In this document: one piece after another, positions 38,835 to 48,905 of the stretch | Layout of the letters: each line of letters begins with the position of its first letter | Position numbering within the stretch: position 1 is the first letter of the stretch | DNA from: an uncultured Chloroflexales bacterium | GTDB taxonomy: Bacteria; Chloroflexota; Chloroflexia; Chloroflexales; Chloroflexaceae | Length of the DNA: 64,000 bases | Assembly: GCA_937967405.1 (NCBI GenBank) | Contig: CALCJV010000029.1 | Span: 1-64,000, forward strand | Direction: 5' to 3' | The notes under the pieces: generated by a model | Database searches by the model: none | What the model saw: the letters and a program-made list of their open reading frames with translations, nothing else | What the model was told of the DNA's origin: nothing | Translations under genes and position numbers: made by a program

Positions 38835-39737
38835 ATGAAATCAGATATCCCGCTCAAACGGCTCACCGCGTTACGTGGAGCTGATTTTCTGCCCTTGCTG
38901 GGCTTTCCTGATGCAACGTTGGTGGAGGTGGTGAGCCGTGAACTGCCGAGCAGTGCCACGCGATTAGACACGCTGCTCCGCCTGCGAAGTGTCCATGGTC
39001 AGCAGTTCCTGCATCTGTTGGAATGGCAACACTATCCTGATCCGCTGATCTTGTGGCGCACGGTCGGGTATCTCGCTTGGATTGGGCAGCACGAACCTGA
39101 CACGAGTGTGCTTGGGACGATTGCCTATCTGCATCCGGCGGCAGACATGGGCGATAGTCTGATCCAGCGCATAGATGGGCAGATCGTGCGGAATTGGCAC
39201 ATTGGGAGTATCCGGCTGTGGGAACAGGATGCACAGGTAGCACTTGCCACCACCAATATCGGCTTGGCTGTGCTCTCTCCGCTGATGCAGAACGCTTCCC
39301 CCAGCCTGATTGAGGCAGCAGCCCAGATTGTGCTGACCCACGCCCCAGCCCTCCAACAAAGCGATCTGCTCTCGATCTTAGGGGTGTTTGCCGAACCATT
39401 GTATGATGCATACCGCTTTACCAACTTCATAGGGAGGGATCGGCTGATGAGTTCAGGACTGTTTGAATATCTGATGAAAGAGCGCGAGGCGGAGTGGCAG
39501 GAGCGCGAGGCGGAGTGGCAGGAGCGCACGGAGATCATCCAGCGTGAGGCCATCCGCAGCTTGCAGCAGATTCTGGTTGAGACGATCCTGCTGCGTTTTC
39601 CGACCGCACCGATGGCCTTGACCCGTGACATCCAGCAGATACAGCGGAGCGACGCATTGAGCCACCTCATCATTGCGGTACAGCAAGCCCCCGATCTGGA
39701 TCGGGTCGCCCAGCTACTGCGTGAGGCGGCAAGCTGA
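38835..39737 (+). CDS. Rpn/YhgA-like PD-(D/E)XK family protein (DUF4351-like)
   Basis: TRLDTLLRLRSVHGQQFLHLLEWQHYPDPLILWRTVGYLAW resembles the D...LLHIEFQ...DP...R...Y pattern of Rpn-family proteins. Confidence 0.65.
   Translation: MKSDIPLKRLTALRGADFLPLLGFPDATLVEVVSRELPSSATRLDTLLRLRSVHGQQFLHLLEWQHYPDPLILWRTVGYLAWIGQHEPDTSVLGTIAYLHPAADMGDSLIQRIDGQIVRNWHIGSIRLWEQDAQVALATTNIGLAVLSPLMQNASPSLIEAAAQIVLTHAPALQQSDLLSILGVFAEPLYDAYRFTNFIGRDRLMSSGLFEYLMKEREAEWQEREAEWQERTEIIQREAIRSLQQILVETILLRFPTAPMALTRDIQQIQRSDALSHLIIAVQQAPDLDRVAQLLREAAS
39480..39521 (+). repeat. 21-bp tandem repeat x2 (EREAEWQ)
   Basis: gagcgcgaggcggagtggcag twice. Confidence 0.95.
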
Positions 39738-39792
39738 GCCAGCCAGAAAGCGGGCGCGGCTCTCTCCAGCTCCGTTCCCGCACATCCCTACA

Positions 39793-39866
39793 CTAGCTCC
39801 AGTGCGTGTGCTTCATCCACGACCCTGCGGGCGGTGGGCGTGTCTTTTGCTATGATAGTATGATTG
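39793..39866. repeat. Copy B of ~75-bp direct repeat
   Basis: ctagctccagtgcgtgtgcttcatccacgaccctgcgggcggtgggcgtgtcttttgctatgatag. Confidence 0.85.
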
Positions 39867-39934
39867 ACTACAAAGAGCGAGCTGTGCCAGTGGCACGGCT
39901 CGCTCCAAGTTAGTGTGGCTAAGTTCTGTCCGCG

Positions 39935-42900
39935 TTACTCGCTCAAGGCCCGTACAATGAGGGGCAGATAGACGCGGTTCTGCGGCTCGGCGACGGTAAC
40001 AATCAAGCTGCTACTGACGCTATTCACCCGATTTTGGGCCGTGACGCGCACCGTTTGCGTGCCGGTAGTGCTCCACGTATAGCTGACGTTGGGTGTGCCT
40101 TGTCCGGTTGTGGGAGTTGGCTCCCAAGTGTACGTGATTGGTGCTGTCGCGTTGGCTGGCATAAATGCTGCGCTGTAGCTACTCGTGCCACCGAGCAGGC
40201 CGGTGTTGCTGCCGTTGATCGTCACACTGGTCAAGCCAATCGGCACAGCCGTCACTTCGACTTGTAAAGTAGCCGTGACTGGCTTCGACAGGTCATTGAC
40301 ATTCTGGATGGTGGCGGTAATGGTCTGCGGGCCAGTGCTATTGAAGCGAAAGGTTGCCGTCCGTTGGCCCTGTCCGCTTTCCGGCACAGGCGACCAGCGA
40401 ATGCGGAAGGGGCGCGTCGCATTGATCGGTTGGATTTGATCCACCGCAACTTGGATTGGCGTACCTACAATAACACTCAGATCGCCGCGCAGGGTTGCGC
40501 CTGTGAGGGGCACACCCTCTGGAGCCGAGAGTTGGCCCTTGCCCGTGAAGATAGTCGTGCGTCCGGCGGGGTTGGCGGCTTCAACATAGAACAAGACATT
40601 ACTACCGCCAGCGGGCACTGGCACTTCACTGACCCATACATTCGGCACATCGGAACGGGTAAAGGTAACAGGTAGCCATGCACTGCCGGTGTTGTACACG
40701 CCAGTTACGGTGATTTGTTCCTGCGTAAAGTTGGTATCTGTCACCCGCGCCACGATCAGGTTGGTGCCTGCTTGGGCGAGTGCAACGTTGGGGCGTAGTT
40801 CGGATAGGTCTTTGACCAGTTGCACATTTTCGATCACGGGTGCCGTGCGGATCTTCTGCAATTCATCATCAGCGGCTTCTGGATCGAGGTACTTCACCCG
40901 CAACACAAGTTGCGAATACGTGCGGAGCCGCCCAGTGATCGCTGTCGGGGTATCATTAACGATAAATTGGGCCGGATTGACCGTAAGCTGGGCTAGTTGG
41001 CGCACTGCTCCACCACTGACGATCTCAGTAGTACTGAAGTTAAAGAACTTATCTGGATACCACGTCCCAATCAGTTCAGGGGCGGAGATCGGGCCGGTTG
41101 GGTCAGGCAGCAAGTTGGTGTCTTGCGAGATCACCTGCGACATCTTCATAGGGTAGTTGGGGATAGTTTGAAACTGCCCGCCAATCAAGGTCACATCTTG
41201 TACCCGAATCTGCGTATCCGCATCAGGGCTACGCAGGCTCAAGTCATAGACAAATTCGGGAAGGGCAGGTAAGCCATGTTGGGTTGCCGTGATGATGCGG
41301 GCTTGGGGCGGGATGCCTAGCCCCTGTTGTACGAAGCTGTCCTCCGCAGTGACGCTCTTTAGGAGCGGATACTTCGCACTGGTGCGCCCCACCGTATTCT
41401 CTGGATCAATCTGGATCGTGAAGGTAATCACGCGCTCAAACACCCCCGCAGGCGGAATCACAATCGCCGACGGCACTTCTTGCAGAGGTTGCTCCTCAGC
41501 GGGGAACGGCTGTGGGTTAGGTGTCTTGAACCGAATAAACGGCAAGCCATACAGGGTCATGATCTGCAAACTCTTCACATCATGCACATCCATAAAGGTG
41601 GCATTGCGGATGTAGCGTTGCTTGGCGCGGGCAAGGGCAGTGCCTACTGCTTGCCCGGCATAGGTGTAGGGACCTTGGGTTGCAATGATCTCACGGGCAA
41701 GCTCTTCGGTGAAGAAGATGGTTAGACGTTCGCCGTAGCCCACGAGATCGGCATCGCCATACCCATAGCCCGTGTTGCCAATCCAGATGCCGCCCTGTGT
41801 CAGATAGGCTTGCGGGAAGTCTATGGCATAGGAGACTGGGGTGGTATTGGCGAGTGCGCTTAGCTCAACATTCAGCCCACCGTGGCAGCCAACGGTGTAG
41901 CAGATCGTGTTGTGGAAGTAGCGGTAGTTGCGAGCTGCGACTGACGTACTTGGTACAGCATTGAGGATCGTTTCGGCAAAGAAGGTGCGATTTGGCTCGG
42001 TGGCTGGCTCGGCTTGCCAATGGTCGTAGTGGGCATTGGGCGATTGCAAGGCGAAAGGGCTGAGCCGGGTGTAGCCGGTGGGGTTGGTGAAGTCATTGAA
42101 ATCGTCGTTGAACCACGCGCTCTTAAATTCGTCTACATTCCATGTATTGCTATCGAGCAGACGAATGCGTGAGGCTGGCGTAATCCCAATCTGGAGAAAC
42201 GTGTCGCGCAACGCTCGGGCCTGATCTTGCAGGAAATCGTAGCCTGCGGCAAAGGCGGCCGGATCAGTGGTGTTGGGCACTTCGATAGTCAAGGGCACAT
42301 CGCCGTTGGCATATGGAGTCAAGTAGTTCAGGATTTCGGTCGGGGTCTCGACTAGCCGCCCAACACTCAGGTCGGGGATGTAGAGCGGGTGATACGAGAG
42401 CGCATAGGGGGTGCGCGTGCCGTAGATGTTATCGGTAAGGTAGGTGCCGAAGTTGAGTGCGCCGCCCAGTGGGGTGTTCAAGCCAATGATGCCGGAGGGG
42501 TCCTCGCCGCTCAGGTAGGGCAGGTATTCGAGTTCATTGGCGACGGTTGCCAGATCGGGCACGCGGTAGAAGGGAATCACCGCATCTCCCCCGACAATCA
42601 CGATATGCTCGGCGTTGGGGAACAGCGGCGATTGGGGGGCGACACTAGTGATGGGGCGCGAGGGGTTGCGAAACACTGCAGCGGTGAGGATTTCATGCAC
42701 CAGCTCGGCAACACGATTGGCATAGAACGGATTGTTTGGGTTGGCATCCCACGCGGCATAGGTGGCCGAGATGGGCTGTGCGCCTTCAAGGGTGGCGAGA
42801 TCGAAGACTACGCCTTTGACTTCATCGCGGGTGGCAAGCTGACTGATGGCCGTGATGATGGCATTGATCGCCGTTGCATCCTGCGGATACTGCTGGCGCA

Positions 42901-43657
42901 TACGGGCTGTGTTCAGCACAAACACGGTACGAACATTCGCATCGGCTTCGTCCGGCAGCAGGGCAGCTGGCACTTCGCCAGTGGGTTGCTCCAAGCCACT
43001 CCCGTTCACCTCGATTTGGAGCGTATACGGCTGGTCGGGATCAAATTCGCTGTTCGCTCCTTCAACACTCAAGTAGTACACGCCCGGCCGCCAGATCACG
43101 GTTGCAATGCGCTCATCGGTAGTACCGAGAGCGGTGCTGAAGCCGGTGATCGTTGCGCCTGCACCTTTGGCACGCGGCGCACCTTTGGCACGCGGTGCAG
43201 CTTTCGCGGCATCCTCCGCATCAAACACGTTTTCCAAACCAGTATTGCCCTCAATCGGGTTATCCGGTGCCGTTGCAAGCAGGATGTCATAGTCGGCAGG
43301 TAGGTTGGTAAGTGTTATCACCAACGTCGAGCCGGGTTCTTTGATCAAGAACTTGAACCAATCGAGGTCGTCTTCATTGTCAATCGTTCCGGTGATGACT
43401 TGCCGCCACGAAATGACAGCATCAGTCGTTCCGGCTCCAACAGAGTTAGCTTGATCAGGATTGGCGAGGTTATCATTCGGCTCACGTTCACTCATCATGG
43501 GTAGCTTGATCACGTCATTCTGGATGAGCAGGGGTGGAGTACGCGGCGCAGCCGGAGCCGCCTCCGCAATGTCGGACTGGATCGGGCGGGCGAGTGGGAC
43601 GAGCAAGACTAGTGCGATTACGAGCAGCAGCAGACTTCGCAAGAATGGGTGTTTCAT
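39935..43657 (-). CDS. Large secreted protein, peptidase C25 (gingipain)-like domain plus Ig-like domains, C-terminal YLPLIV motif
   Basis: N-terminal signal peptide; VKGVVFDL...NAEHIVIVGGDAVIPFYRVPD...TDNIYG...DLSVGRLVETPTEI...YTVGCHGG; ends NRVYLPLIVRALSE. Confidence 0.7.
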   Translation of the reverse strand: MKHPFLRSLLLLVIALVLLVPLARPIQSDIAEAAPAAPRTPPLLIQNDVIKLPMMSEREPNDNLANPDQANSVGAGTTDAVISWRQVITGTIDNEDDLDWFKFLIKEPGSTLVITLTNLPADYDILLATAPDNPIEGNTGLENVFDAEDAAKAAPRAKGAPRAKGAGATITGFSTALGTTDERIATVIWRPGVYYLSVEGANSEFDPDQPYTLQIEVNGSGLEQPTGEVPAALLPDEADANVRTVFVLNTARMRQQYPQDATAINAIITAISQLATRDEVKGVVFDLATLEGAQPISATYAAWDANPNNPFYANRVAELVHEILTAAVFRNPSRPITSVAPQSPLFPNAEHIVIVGGDAVIPFYRVPDLATVANELEYLPYLSGEDPSGIIGLNTPLGGALNFGTYLTDNIYGTRTPYALSYHPLYIPDLSVGRLVETPTEILNYLTPYANGDVPLTIEVPNTTDPAAFAAGYDFLQDQARALRDTFLQIGITPASRIRLLDSNTWNVDEFKSAWFNDDFNDFTNPTGYTRLSPFALQSPNAHYDHWQAEPATEPNRTFFAETILNAVPSTSVAARNYRYFHNTICYTVGCHGGLNVELSALANTTPVSYAIDFPQAYLTQGGIWIGNTGYGYGDADLVGYGERLTIFFTEELAREIIATQGPYTYAGQAVGTALARAKQRYIRNATFMDVHDVKSLQIMTLYGLPFIRFKTPNPQPFPAEEQPLQEVPSAIVIPPAGVFERVITFTIQIDPENTVGRTSAKYPLLKSVTAEDSFVQQGLGIPPQARIITATQHGLPALPEFVYDLSLRSPDADTQIRVQDVTLIGGQFQTIPNYPMKMSQVISQDTNLLPDPTGPISAPELIGTWYPDKFFNFSTTEIVSGGAVRQLAQLTVNPAQFIVNDTPTAITGRLRTYSQLVLRVKYLDPEAADDELQKIRTAPVIENVQLVKDLSELRPNVALAQAGTNLIVARVTDTNFTQEQITVTGVYNTGSAWLPVTFTRSDVPNVWVSEVPVPAGGSNVLFYVEAANPAGRTTIFTGKGQLSAPEGVPLTGATLRGDLSVIVGTPIQVAVDQIQPINATRPFRIRWSPVPESGQGQRTATFRFNSTGPQTITATIQNVNDLSKPVTATLQVEVTAVPIGLTSVTINGSNTGLLGGTSSYSAAFMPANATAPITYTWEPTPTTGQGTPNVSYTWSTTGTQTVRVTAQNRVNSVSSSLIVTVAEPQNRVYLPLIVRALSE
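43161..43196. repeat. 18-bp tandem repeat x2 (GAPRAK)
   Basis: gcacctttggcacgcggc/t twice. Confidence 0.9.
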
Positions 43658-43817
43658 TGGTGTGTTCTCCCTCTAAACACATACGCATGCAAATGACAAT
43701 AGTTCCCTGAACAGGTGCTTGGACAAGCGAGTTGTACGAACCATGTAGCCCGATCTTGCGAACGGACTACTTCCCCCAATGGTCTCTGATTACCGGAAAA
43801 CCGGCGGTGTAGCGTGG

Positions 43818-46800
43818 CTACGCCACTGCGGCATCGTGGAGCAGTGGCAGCTGATACTGCTCAGCCAATGCGCGAACACGTTCAAGATCGCGTTGGGCAT
43901 CGAGCTGGATAAAGGTCTGGGTCGCTTCGTGCAATAATTGTTGAGCGACATCCCGTTGGTTAAGGGTGGCGGCCAATTGGGCCTGCCAGTAGGCAACCTT
44001 GCCGACATCGTAGGGTGAGTCGGCTTCGGTTAAGGTTGCCCGCGCAAGGGCAAAGTAGGTATCTGCGCGGTGATATTCGCCTTGGGCAAACGCGATCTGC
44101 CCTAACACACGCTGGGCAATGCCCTGCTCCAAAGTCATGCTCATGCTCTCGGCTTCTTGCAATGATTGCTGGGCATACTGCTGGGCGGCGGCATAGTCCC
44201 CTAGAGCGAGGCTTGCTTCGGCTCCCAATCGTAATGTTTCTGGAATGAATGTCCGTGATTTGATCCGTTCGAGCGTTTCGAGGCTGTGGTGGACAATCTC
44301 CAAAACCGCCTGTGGCTGATTCTTTAGTTTAAGGATCTCGGCCCGATTGAGGTCAGTCATCACGACTCCCCATGCCGAGCCAATCTGATTGAAACGTTCG
44401 CCGCTATAGACGTAGAGATCATACGCCCGCTCAAGCTCATTACGGCCCACGAGTAGGTAGGCGATATTGTTGGCCGCATAGGCAATGCCTACCACATCGC
44501 CGATGCTTTCGCTGATCTCGATAGCTTGCTCATAGCAGGCAATCGCCTCGTGCCAGCGGCCCATTTGGTCATATACCGCACCGAGATCGTTGAGGATGCG
44601 GCTCTTGCCACTGATGTCGGCGTGCAGTTGCTCCCAAATTGTGCGAGCTTCCTCAAGGGCCTGAATACTCGCCCCAAGCTCACCAATATCGGATTGGATC
44701 ACTCCCTTCAAACGCAGCACATTGGCTCGGTCAGCTGTATCACCTTGCTCGTCGGTGATCTGGAGACTGTGGTTAATCCAATCAAGGGCCTCAGGCATAT
44801 CGCCCCGCCGGTAGTAAATCTTAGCTCCGAGCAAGTAGCACCGGGCCAGTTCAGCACGGGTGCTATCGTTGGCGAGAGCCATCCCTTGTTCGAGCCAGCG
44901 AAAGGCGGTTTCAAATTCGGAGCTTTGTTCCTCAACACTGGCCAGCAGGCGATGCAGCCGCACACGGGTTTCGCGGTAGGTTTCAACATGGACATCGAGC
45001 AAGCCGAGTGCCTCAAGGAAACATGCCACCGCATCATCCGTTTCACCAAGCAGGGCAAAGATCGTGCCGCGCCGCTCGTAGAGGTCAATCACCTGTTGAA
45101 TCCGCTGATCGGGGTCGGTGGGCATGGGCAGGTGCGGCACAATGCTCAGCGCATTGGCAAACAGGCTCAATGCCTCGCGGTTGGCGTAGCGTTGCTGCGC
45201 CTGCTGCCCCGCAAGGATGTGATAGGCAAAGGCTTCGGTCCACACTTCGGCAAGCAGGTAGTGGCGGGCAATCACCGAGAGTACATTCTGGCGGGCTTGC
45301 GGATCGTCGCTGGTGAGGGCTTCAAGGCGCAGGGCAACTTGGCGGTGCAACTCACGCCGCCGAGCATAGAGGATCGTCTCATATGCGACATCCCGCAGCA
45401 GGGCGTGGCGGAAGAGATAGCTCTGGTCGTTCGCTTGGAAATCGGGCTGGGTAATTTCGGCATGGATTAATGCTTCGAGCACACTATCGAGCAGGTTGTG
45501 GTGCGGGTAGATTCCCGCGACAATCGGCTGCTGGAAGCGTCGCCCAACAACCGAGGCGATCTGCACCATGTCATACTGCGGTTCGGGCAGCTTATCGAGG
45601 CGAGCGATCACCAAGCCCTCGATGCTACGGGGCAAGGTGGCTTCATCGAGCGGGCGCGTGAGATACCAATCACCGCGTGGATTGCGGGCGAGAATGCCCG
45701 ATGCGATCAAGGTGCGGATCAGCTCCTCGATGTAGAACGGGTTGCCCTGCGTGCGCTCCACAAGGCTCCGCATCGCGGGGGGCGGGTTGTGATCGAGCAG
45801 GGCCGCGAGCAGGGCTTCACCCTTCTCGTGCGATAGTTCGCGGACGGTGAGGCGCAGGGTGGTGGGTAAGGCTTGCCATGGCTCAGCTATCGGTGGGCTG
45901 GGGCGGTAGTTCAGGAGCATGAGGATGGGCTGATCCTGAATGGCCTGTGCCAAATCGCCGAGTAGTTCAAGTGATGATGCATCAGCCCACTGAATATCTT
46001 CTAGCACAAGCATAATCGGGGTGATTTGGGCTGCTCCAATGAACAGGGCAATAATCAGTTCATGCAAGCGATCATGGCGTTGCTCTGGCGTGAGGGCGCG
46101 GGTCAGCGGAGTCTCTTGCACCGCGACCCCAAGTGCGTCGCCAAGCAGTGGCGCAAAGCGCACCAATGTCGGTGCATAGCGCGTGACTGCGTGTTCGAGG
46201 GCATCCAGCATAGCCAATGCGACTACATCAGTATCGCCGCGATTGCTGCTGCGCTTAAGGCTAACCTCCAGCAAGGCACGCAACGGGAGCCGGATCGTGG
46301 CGTAGGGCGTACTTTGTTCGTAGCTCTGGCATTCGCCGGTGTAGAGCACGAAATTCTCGGCCGTGTCAGGCTCAAATGCTGGATCGCCCGCGAGCACCAT
46401 CTGATGCACGAGTTCGCTGCACAGGCGCGTCTTGCCAATCCCCGCCTCGCCGATGAGGGCAATCACGCGCCCAGCACCATTCAACGCCTGCCCAGCTGCG
46501 TCCAACATCTGCGCCAGTTCGGTATCGCGCCCCACGAGCTGGACGTGCGGCAGGGCCGTATCGGAACGCAAGGGGATGCGGCTCGCGGCATCCCCTTGCA
46601 CCACGCCGGGGGTAATCGGCTCCTTCAGCCCCTTGAGTTGCAAGGGTGCGTGGTCTATCACGTCCACCTGCTGCTCGACGATGGTGCGCGTGAACGGTGA
46701 GATCATGACCATGCCATCGGCAGCTTTGGCCATCAGGCGGGCCGACAGGTTCACCGTCGAACCCATCACTGTGTATTCATAACGTTGTGCACCGCCGACC

Positions 46801-48113
46801 CGCCCAGCAAACACCGTGCCGGTATTGATCCCGATCCGTTGGAGCAGGGCCGGCACCGTATTATATTGGGCGATATATGCATCGAGATACGGCGCAAACA
46901 GAGCGTGGATTTCGATGTTGGCTTCGTGCAGGGCTTGGCGCAGATCAAGCGCACAATGTACGACCCGCAGCGGGTCATCTTCGTGGGCCGTCGGTGCGCC
47001 AAACAACGCCATGAGCTTATCGCCGTGGGTGGCCATATCCACCTTGTTGACACTGCCGTCGTAATGATGGATGACCTGCTGAGCCCGCCGGAAGTAGGCA
47101 TTCAGGACATTCGCGGCGAGTTCGGGGGTATCCTTGAGGATTTCCAGCATATCGCTGAAGTTGTGGAAATTGGCAAACATCACCGAGACCGGACGAAACT
47201 CACCCATCTCGGTTGCCCGCGAATCGAGGAAGCGTTGGGGCAAGCCTCGCACCAAATACGGGCGCAACGCTGCAACTTGGTGGGCCAGCATCTCAAGCGT
47301 GGTGAAGTCGTGCCCGTGTGGAATCAGGAGGGCCTCAGTGTGGTGTGACAAGTCTGGTTCAGGCAGGGCAAGGATGCGTCGGAAACCACGATCTGCACTC
47401 CCAAACTGTGCGCCTTGCAGCAGCTGCGCGGTCTGATCGGTAACCACCACTTCACCGGGGGCAGCAATCTCTTGCGCGGCAGCCACTTGATTGACCTCGC
47501 GCCCCGTAATCACTAATTCAATGTGGGTTGTATCGCCCACCTCTGCCGCAAACAGTTGGCCACTGTGAACCCCGACGCGCAGGCGCAGCTTAAACGTTCC
47601 GGCGCGGGTCTGCAAATTGGCGAAGGTGGCCATGCGCCGTTGCATCGCAAGGGCGGCACTGCTGGCCGCGGCGGCATGCTGGCTTTGGAGTGTCTCCTCA
47701 TCGAAGAAGGCGGTCAGTGCATCACCCCCAAATTTGAGCAACATGCCTTGATGACAAGCAACCTCTTCAACTAGGGCATCAAACAGGTGATTGACAATCC
47801 CACTGACTTCTTCTGCGCCTTGCCGTCCAATCGTGCTGAGCTGCTCCGAAAGGGCGGTGAACCCGCTCAAGTCCGCAAACAGAAGGCTGCCCTGCCAAAA
47901 TGTGCCGGTGACTTCACCGGGGACTGGGTGGCTTAGCTGACGCTGCACGAGGCGCATGGGGATATACGCAGCATGCGCTCGGAGTAGTTCACGCAAATGC
48001 GTAGCAAGCTCGACTCGCACCCCTACAGGGAGATCGCCGGTTTGCTCGAACTGGGCCTGTAGCGCAGGCGAAAGGTGTTCAAGCAGCATGCTGTGCAGCA
48101 CAGTCACGGACAT
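43818..48113 (-). CDS. Tandem class III cyclase domains + AAA/NTPase + TPR protein
   Basis: FADLSGFTALSEQL...LKFGGDALTAFF; VMFANFHNFSDMLE...VMGSTVNLSARLM; LIGEAGIGKTRLCSEL (P-loop); multiple TPRs. Confidence 0.92.
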   Translation of the reverse strand: MSVTVLHSMLLEHLSPALQAQFEQTGDLPVGVRVELATHLRELLRAHAAYIPMRLVQRQLSHPVPGEVTGTFWQGSLLFADLSGFTALSEQLSTIGRQGAEEVSGIVNHLFDALVEEVACHQGMLLKFGGDALTAFFDEETLQSQHAAAASSAALAMQRRMATFANLQTRAGTFKLRLRVGVHSGQLFAAEVGDTTHIELVITGREVNQVAAAQEIAAPGEVVVTDQTAQLLQGAQFGSADRGFRRILALPEPDLSHHTEALLIPHGHDFTTLEMLAHQVAALRPYLVRGLPQRFLDSRATEMGEFRPVSVMFANFHNFSDMLEILKDTPELAANVLNAYFRRAQQVIHHYDGSVNKVDMATHGDKLMALFGAPTAHEDDPLRVVHCALDLRQALHEANIEIHALFAPYLDAYIAQYNTVPALLQRIGINTGTVFAGRVGGAQRYEYTVMGSTVNLSARLMAKAADGMVMISPFTRTIVEQQVDVIDHAPLQLKGLKEPITPGVVQGDAASRIPLRSDTALPHVQLVGRDTELAQMLDAAGQALNGAGRVIALIGEAGIGKTRLCSELVHQMVLAGDPAFEPDTAENFVLYTGECQSYEQSTPYATIRLPLRALLEVSLKRSSNRGDTDVVALAMLDALEHAVTRYAPTLVRFAPLLGDALGVAVQETPLTRALTPEQRHDRLHELIIALFIGAAQITPIMLVLEDIQWADASSLELLGDLAQAIQDQPILMLLNYRPSPPIAEPWQALPTTLRLTVRELSHEKGEALLAALLDHNPPPAMRSLVERTQGNPFYIEELIRTLIASGILARNPRGDWYLTRPLDEATLPRSIEGLVIARLDKLPEPQYDMVQIASVVGRRFQQPIVAGIYPHHNLLDSVLEALIHAEITQPDFQANDQSYLFRHALLRDVAYETILYARRRELHRQVALRLEALTSDDPQARQNVLSVIARHYLLAEVWTEAFAYHILAGQQAQQRYANREALSLFANALSIVPHLPMPTDPDQRIQQVIDLYERRGTIFALLGETDDAVACFLEALGLLDVHVETYRETRVRLHRLLASVEEQSSEFETAFRWLEQGMALANDSTRAELARCYLLGAKIYYRRGDMPEALDWINHSLQITDEQGDTADRANVLRLKGVIQSDIGELGASIQALEEARTIWEQLHADISGKSRILNDLGAVYDQMGRWHEAIACYEQAIEISESIGDVVGIAYAANNIAYLLVGRNELERAYDLYVYSGERFNQIGSAWGVVMTDLNRAEILKLKNQPQAVLEIVHHSLETLERIKSRTFIPETLRLGAEASLALGDYAAAQQYAQQSLQEAESMSMTLEQGIAQRVLGQIAFAQGEYHRADTYFALARATLTEADSPYDVGKVAYWQAQLAATLNQRDVAQQLLHEATQTFIQLDAQRDLERVRALAEQYQLPLLHDAAVA

Positions 48114-48433
48114 AGGTCAGCACCTCAGTAACGGCAGACAGGTTTTGTTGCGGTGACGTGCAGTGCATTTCCCCCGCACTGCAACTTGTCAGACTTCCAT
48201 TATAGCATATCACAACGTGCTTCTCCTGTGCATAAAGAACTGGTTATAATATGAGCGAACCACCAATAACAGCTCACAAGCCGACTCGCCCTTGCACAGG
48301 GTACATACAGAAACGAAACAATGCGGTTATCTTGCATACCTATCCGCAGGAATAACATCACGAGCTTGGTCATGCTGATCCTGAACCCTGCCTCGATCAC
48401 AGGTGCAGATACACCTGATCGAGCGTAGTTGCC

Positions 48434-48796
48434 TTGAAGGTGTGCGTGGGGGCGCAGGTGTATCGCTTCTGGGTGCGGCGGGGCACGAATCTGCGGCGCG
48501 TGCTGCTGGCACTTGGCTTGTCCCGCTATGCCCCTCTCACGCGCCAGCGCAACTGCGGCGGGCGCGGGCTGTGTGCCACGTGCGGCGTGGGGCTAGAGCA
48601 GGGTGGGCCGCCGCCTACCCACTGGCACGATGCGCTTGCCGCGCAGTATGGCTACCCGCGCCGGTCGTGCCAGATCACGCTGGAGGCCGATCTGACCATG
48701 CGCCTCCTCACGGATAAGCTGATCTGGGGAGCGCGTGCTCCGCAGCAGCGCAGCCGTGTGTGGGCTGAGGAAAGCCCTTCCGATAACGTTGAGTAA
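48434..48796 (+). CDS. 2Fe-2S ferredoxin-like protein
   Basis: RNCGGRGLCATCGVGLE...RRSC cysteine pattern; exact start uncertain. Confidence 0.78.
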   Translation: MKVCVGAQVYRFWVRRGTNLRRVLLALGLSRYAPLTRQRNCGGRGLCATCGVGLEQGGPPPTHWHDALAAQYGYPRRSCQITLEADLTMRLLTDKLIWGARAPQQRSRVWAEESPSDNVE

Positions 48797-48905
48797 TTTG
48801 ACCGAGCGGGCTAGATCGGCGGACTCCTCCGCCTGCGCGTCCGATGTCCAATGGATCGCATCCAATCTAGGCTGATTGTAGCCTCAGTAAAGGATAATAG
48901 TGCCA

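Noticed and set aside
44526-45470. 314-aa plus ORF
   Set aside because: Lies entirely antisense within the cyclase-AAA-TPR gene; no domain features.
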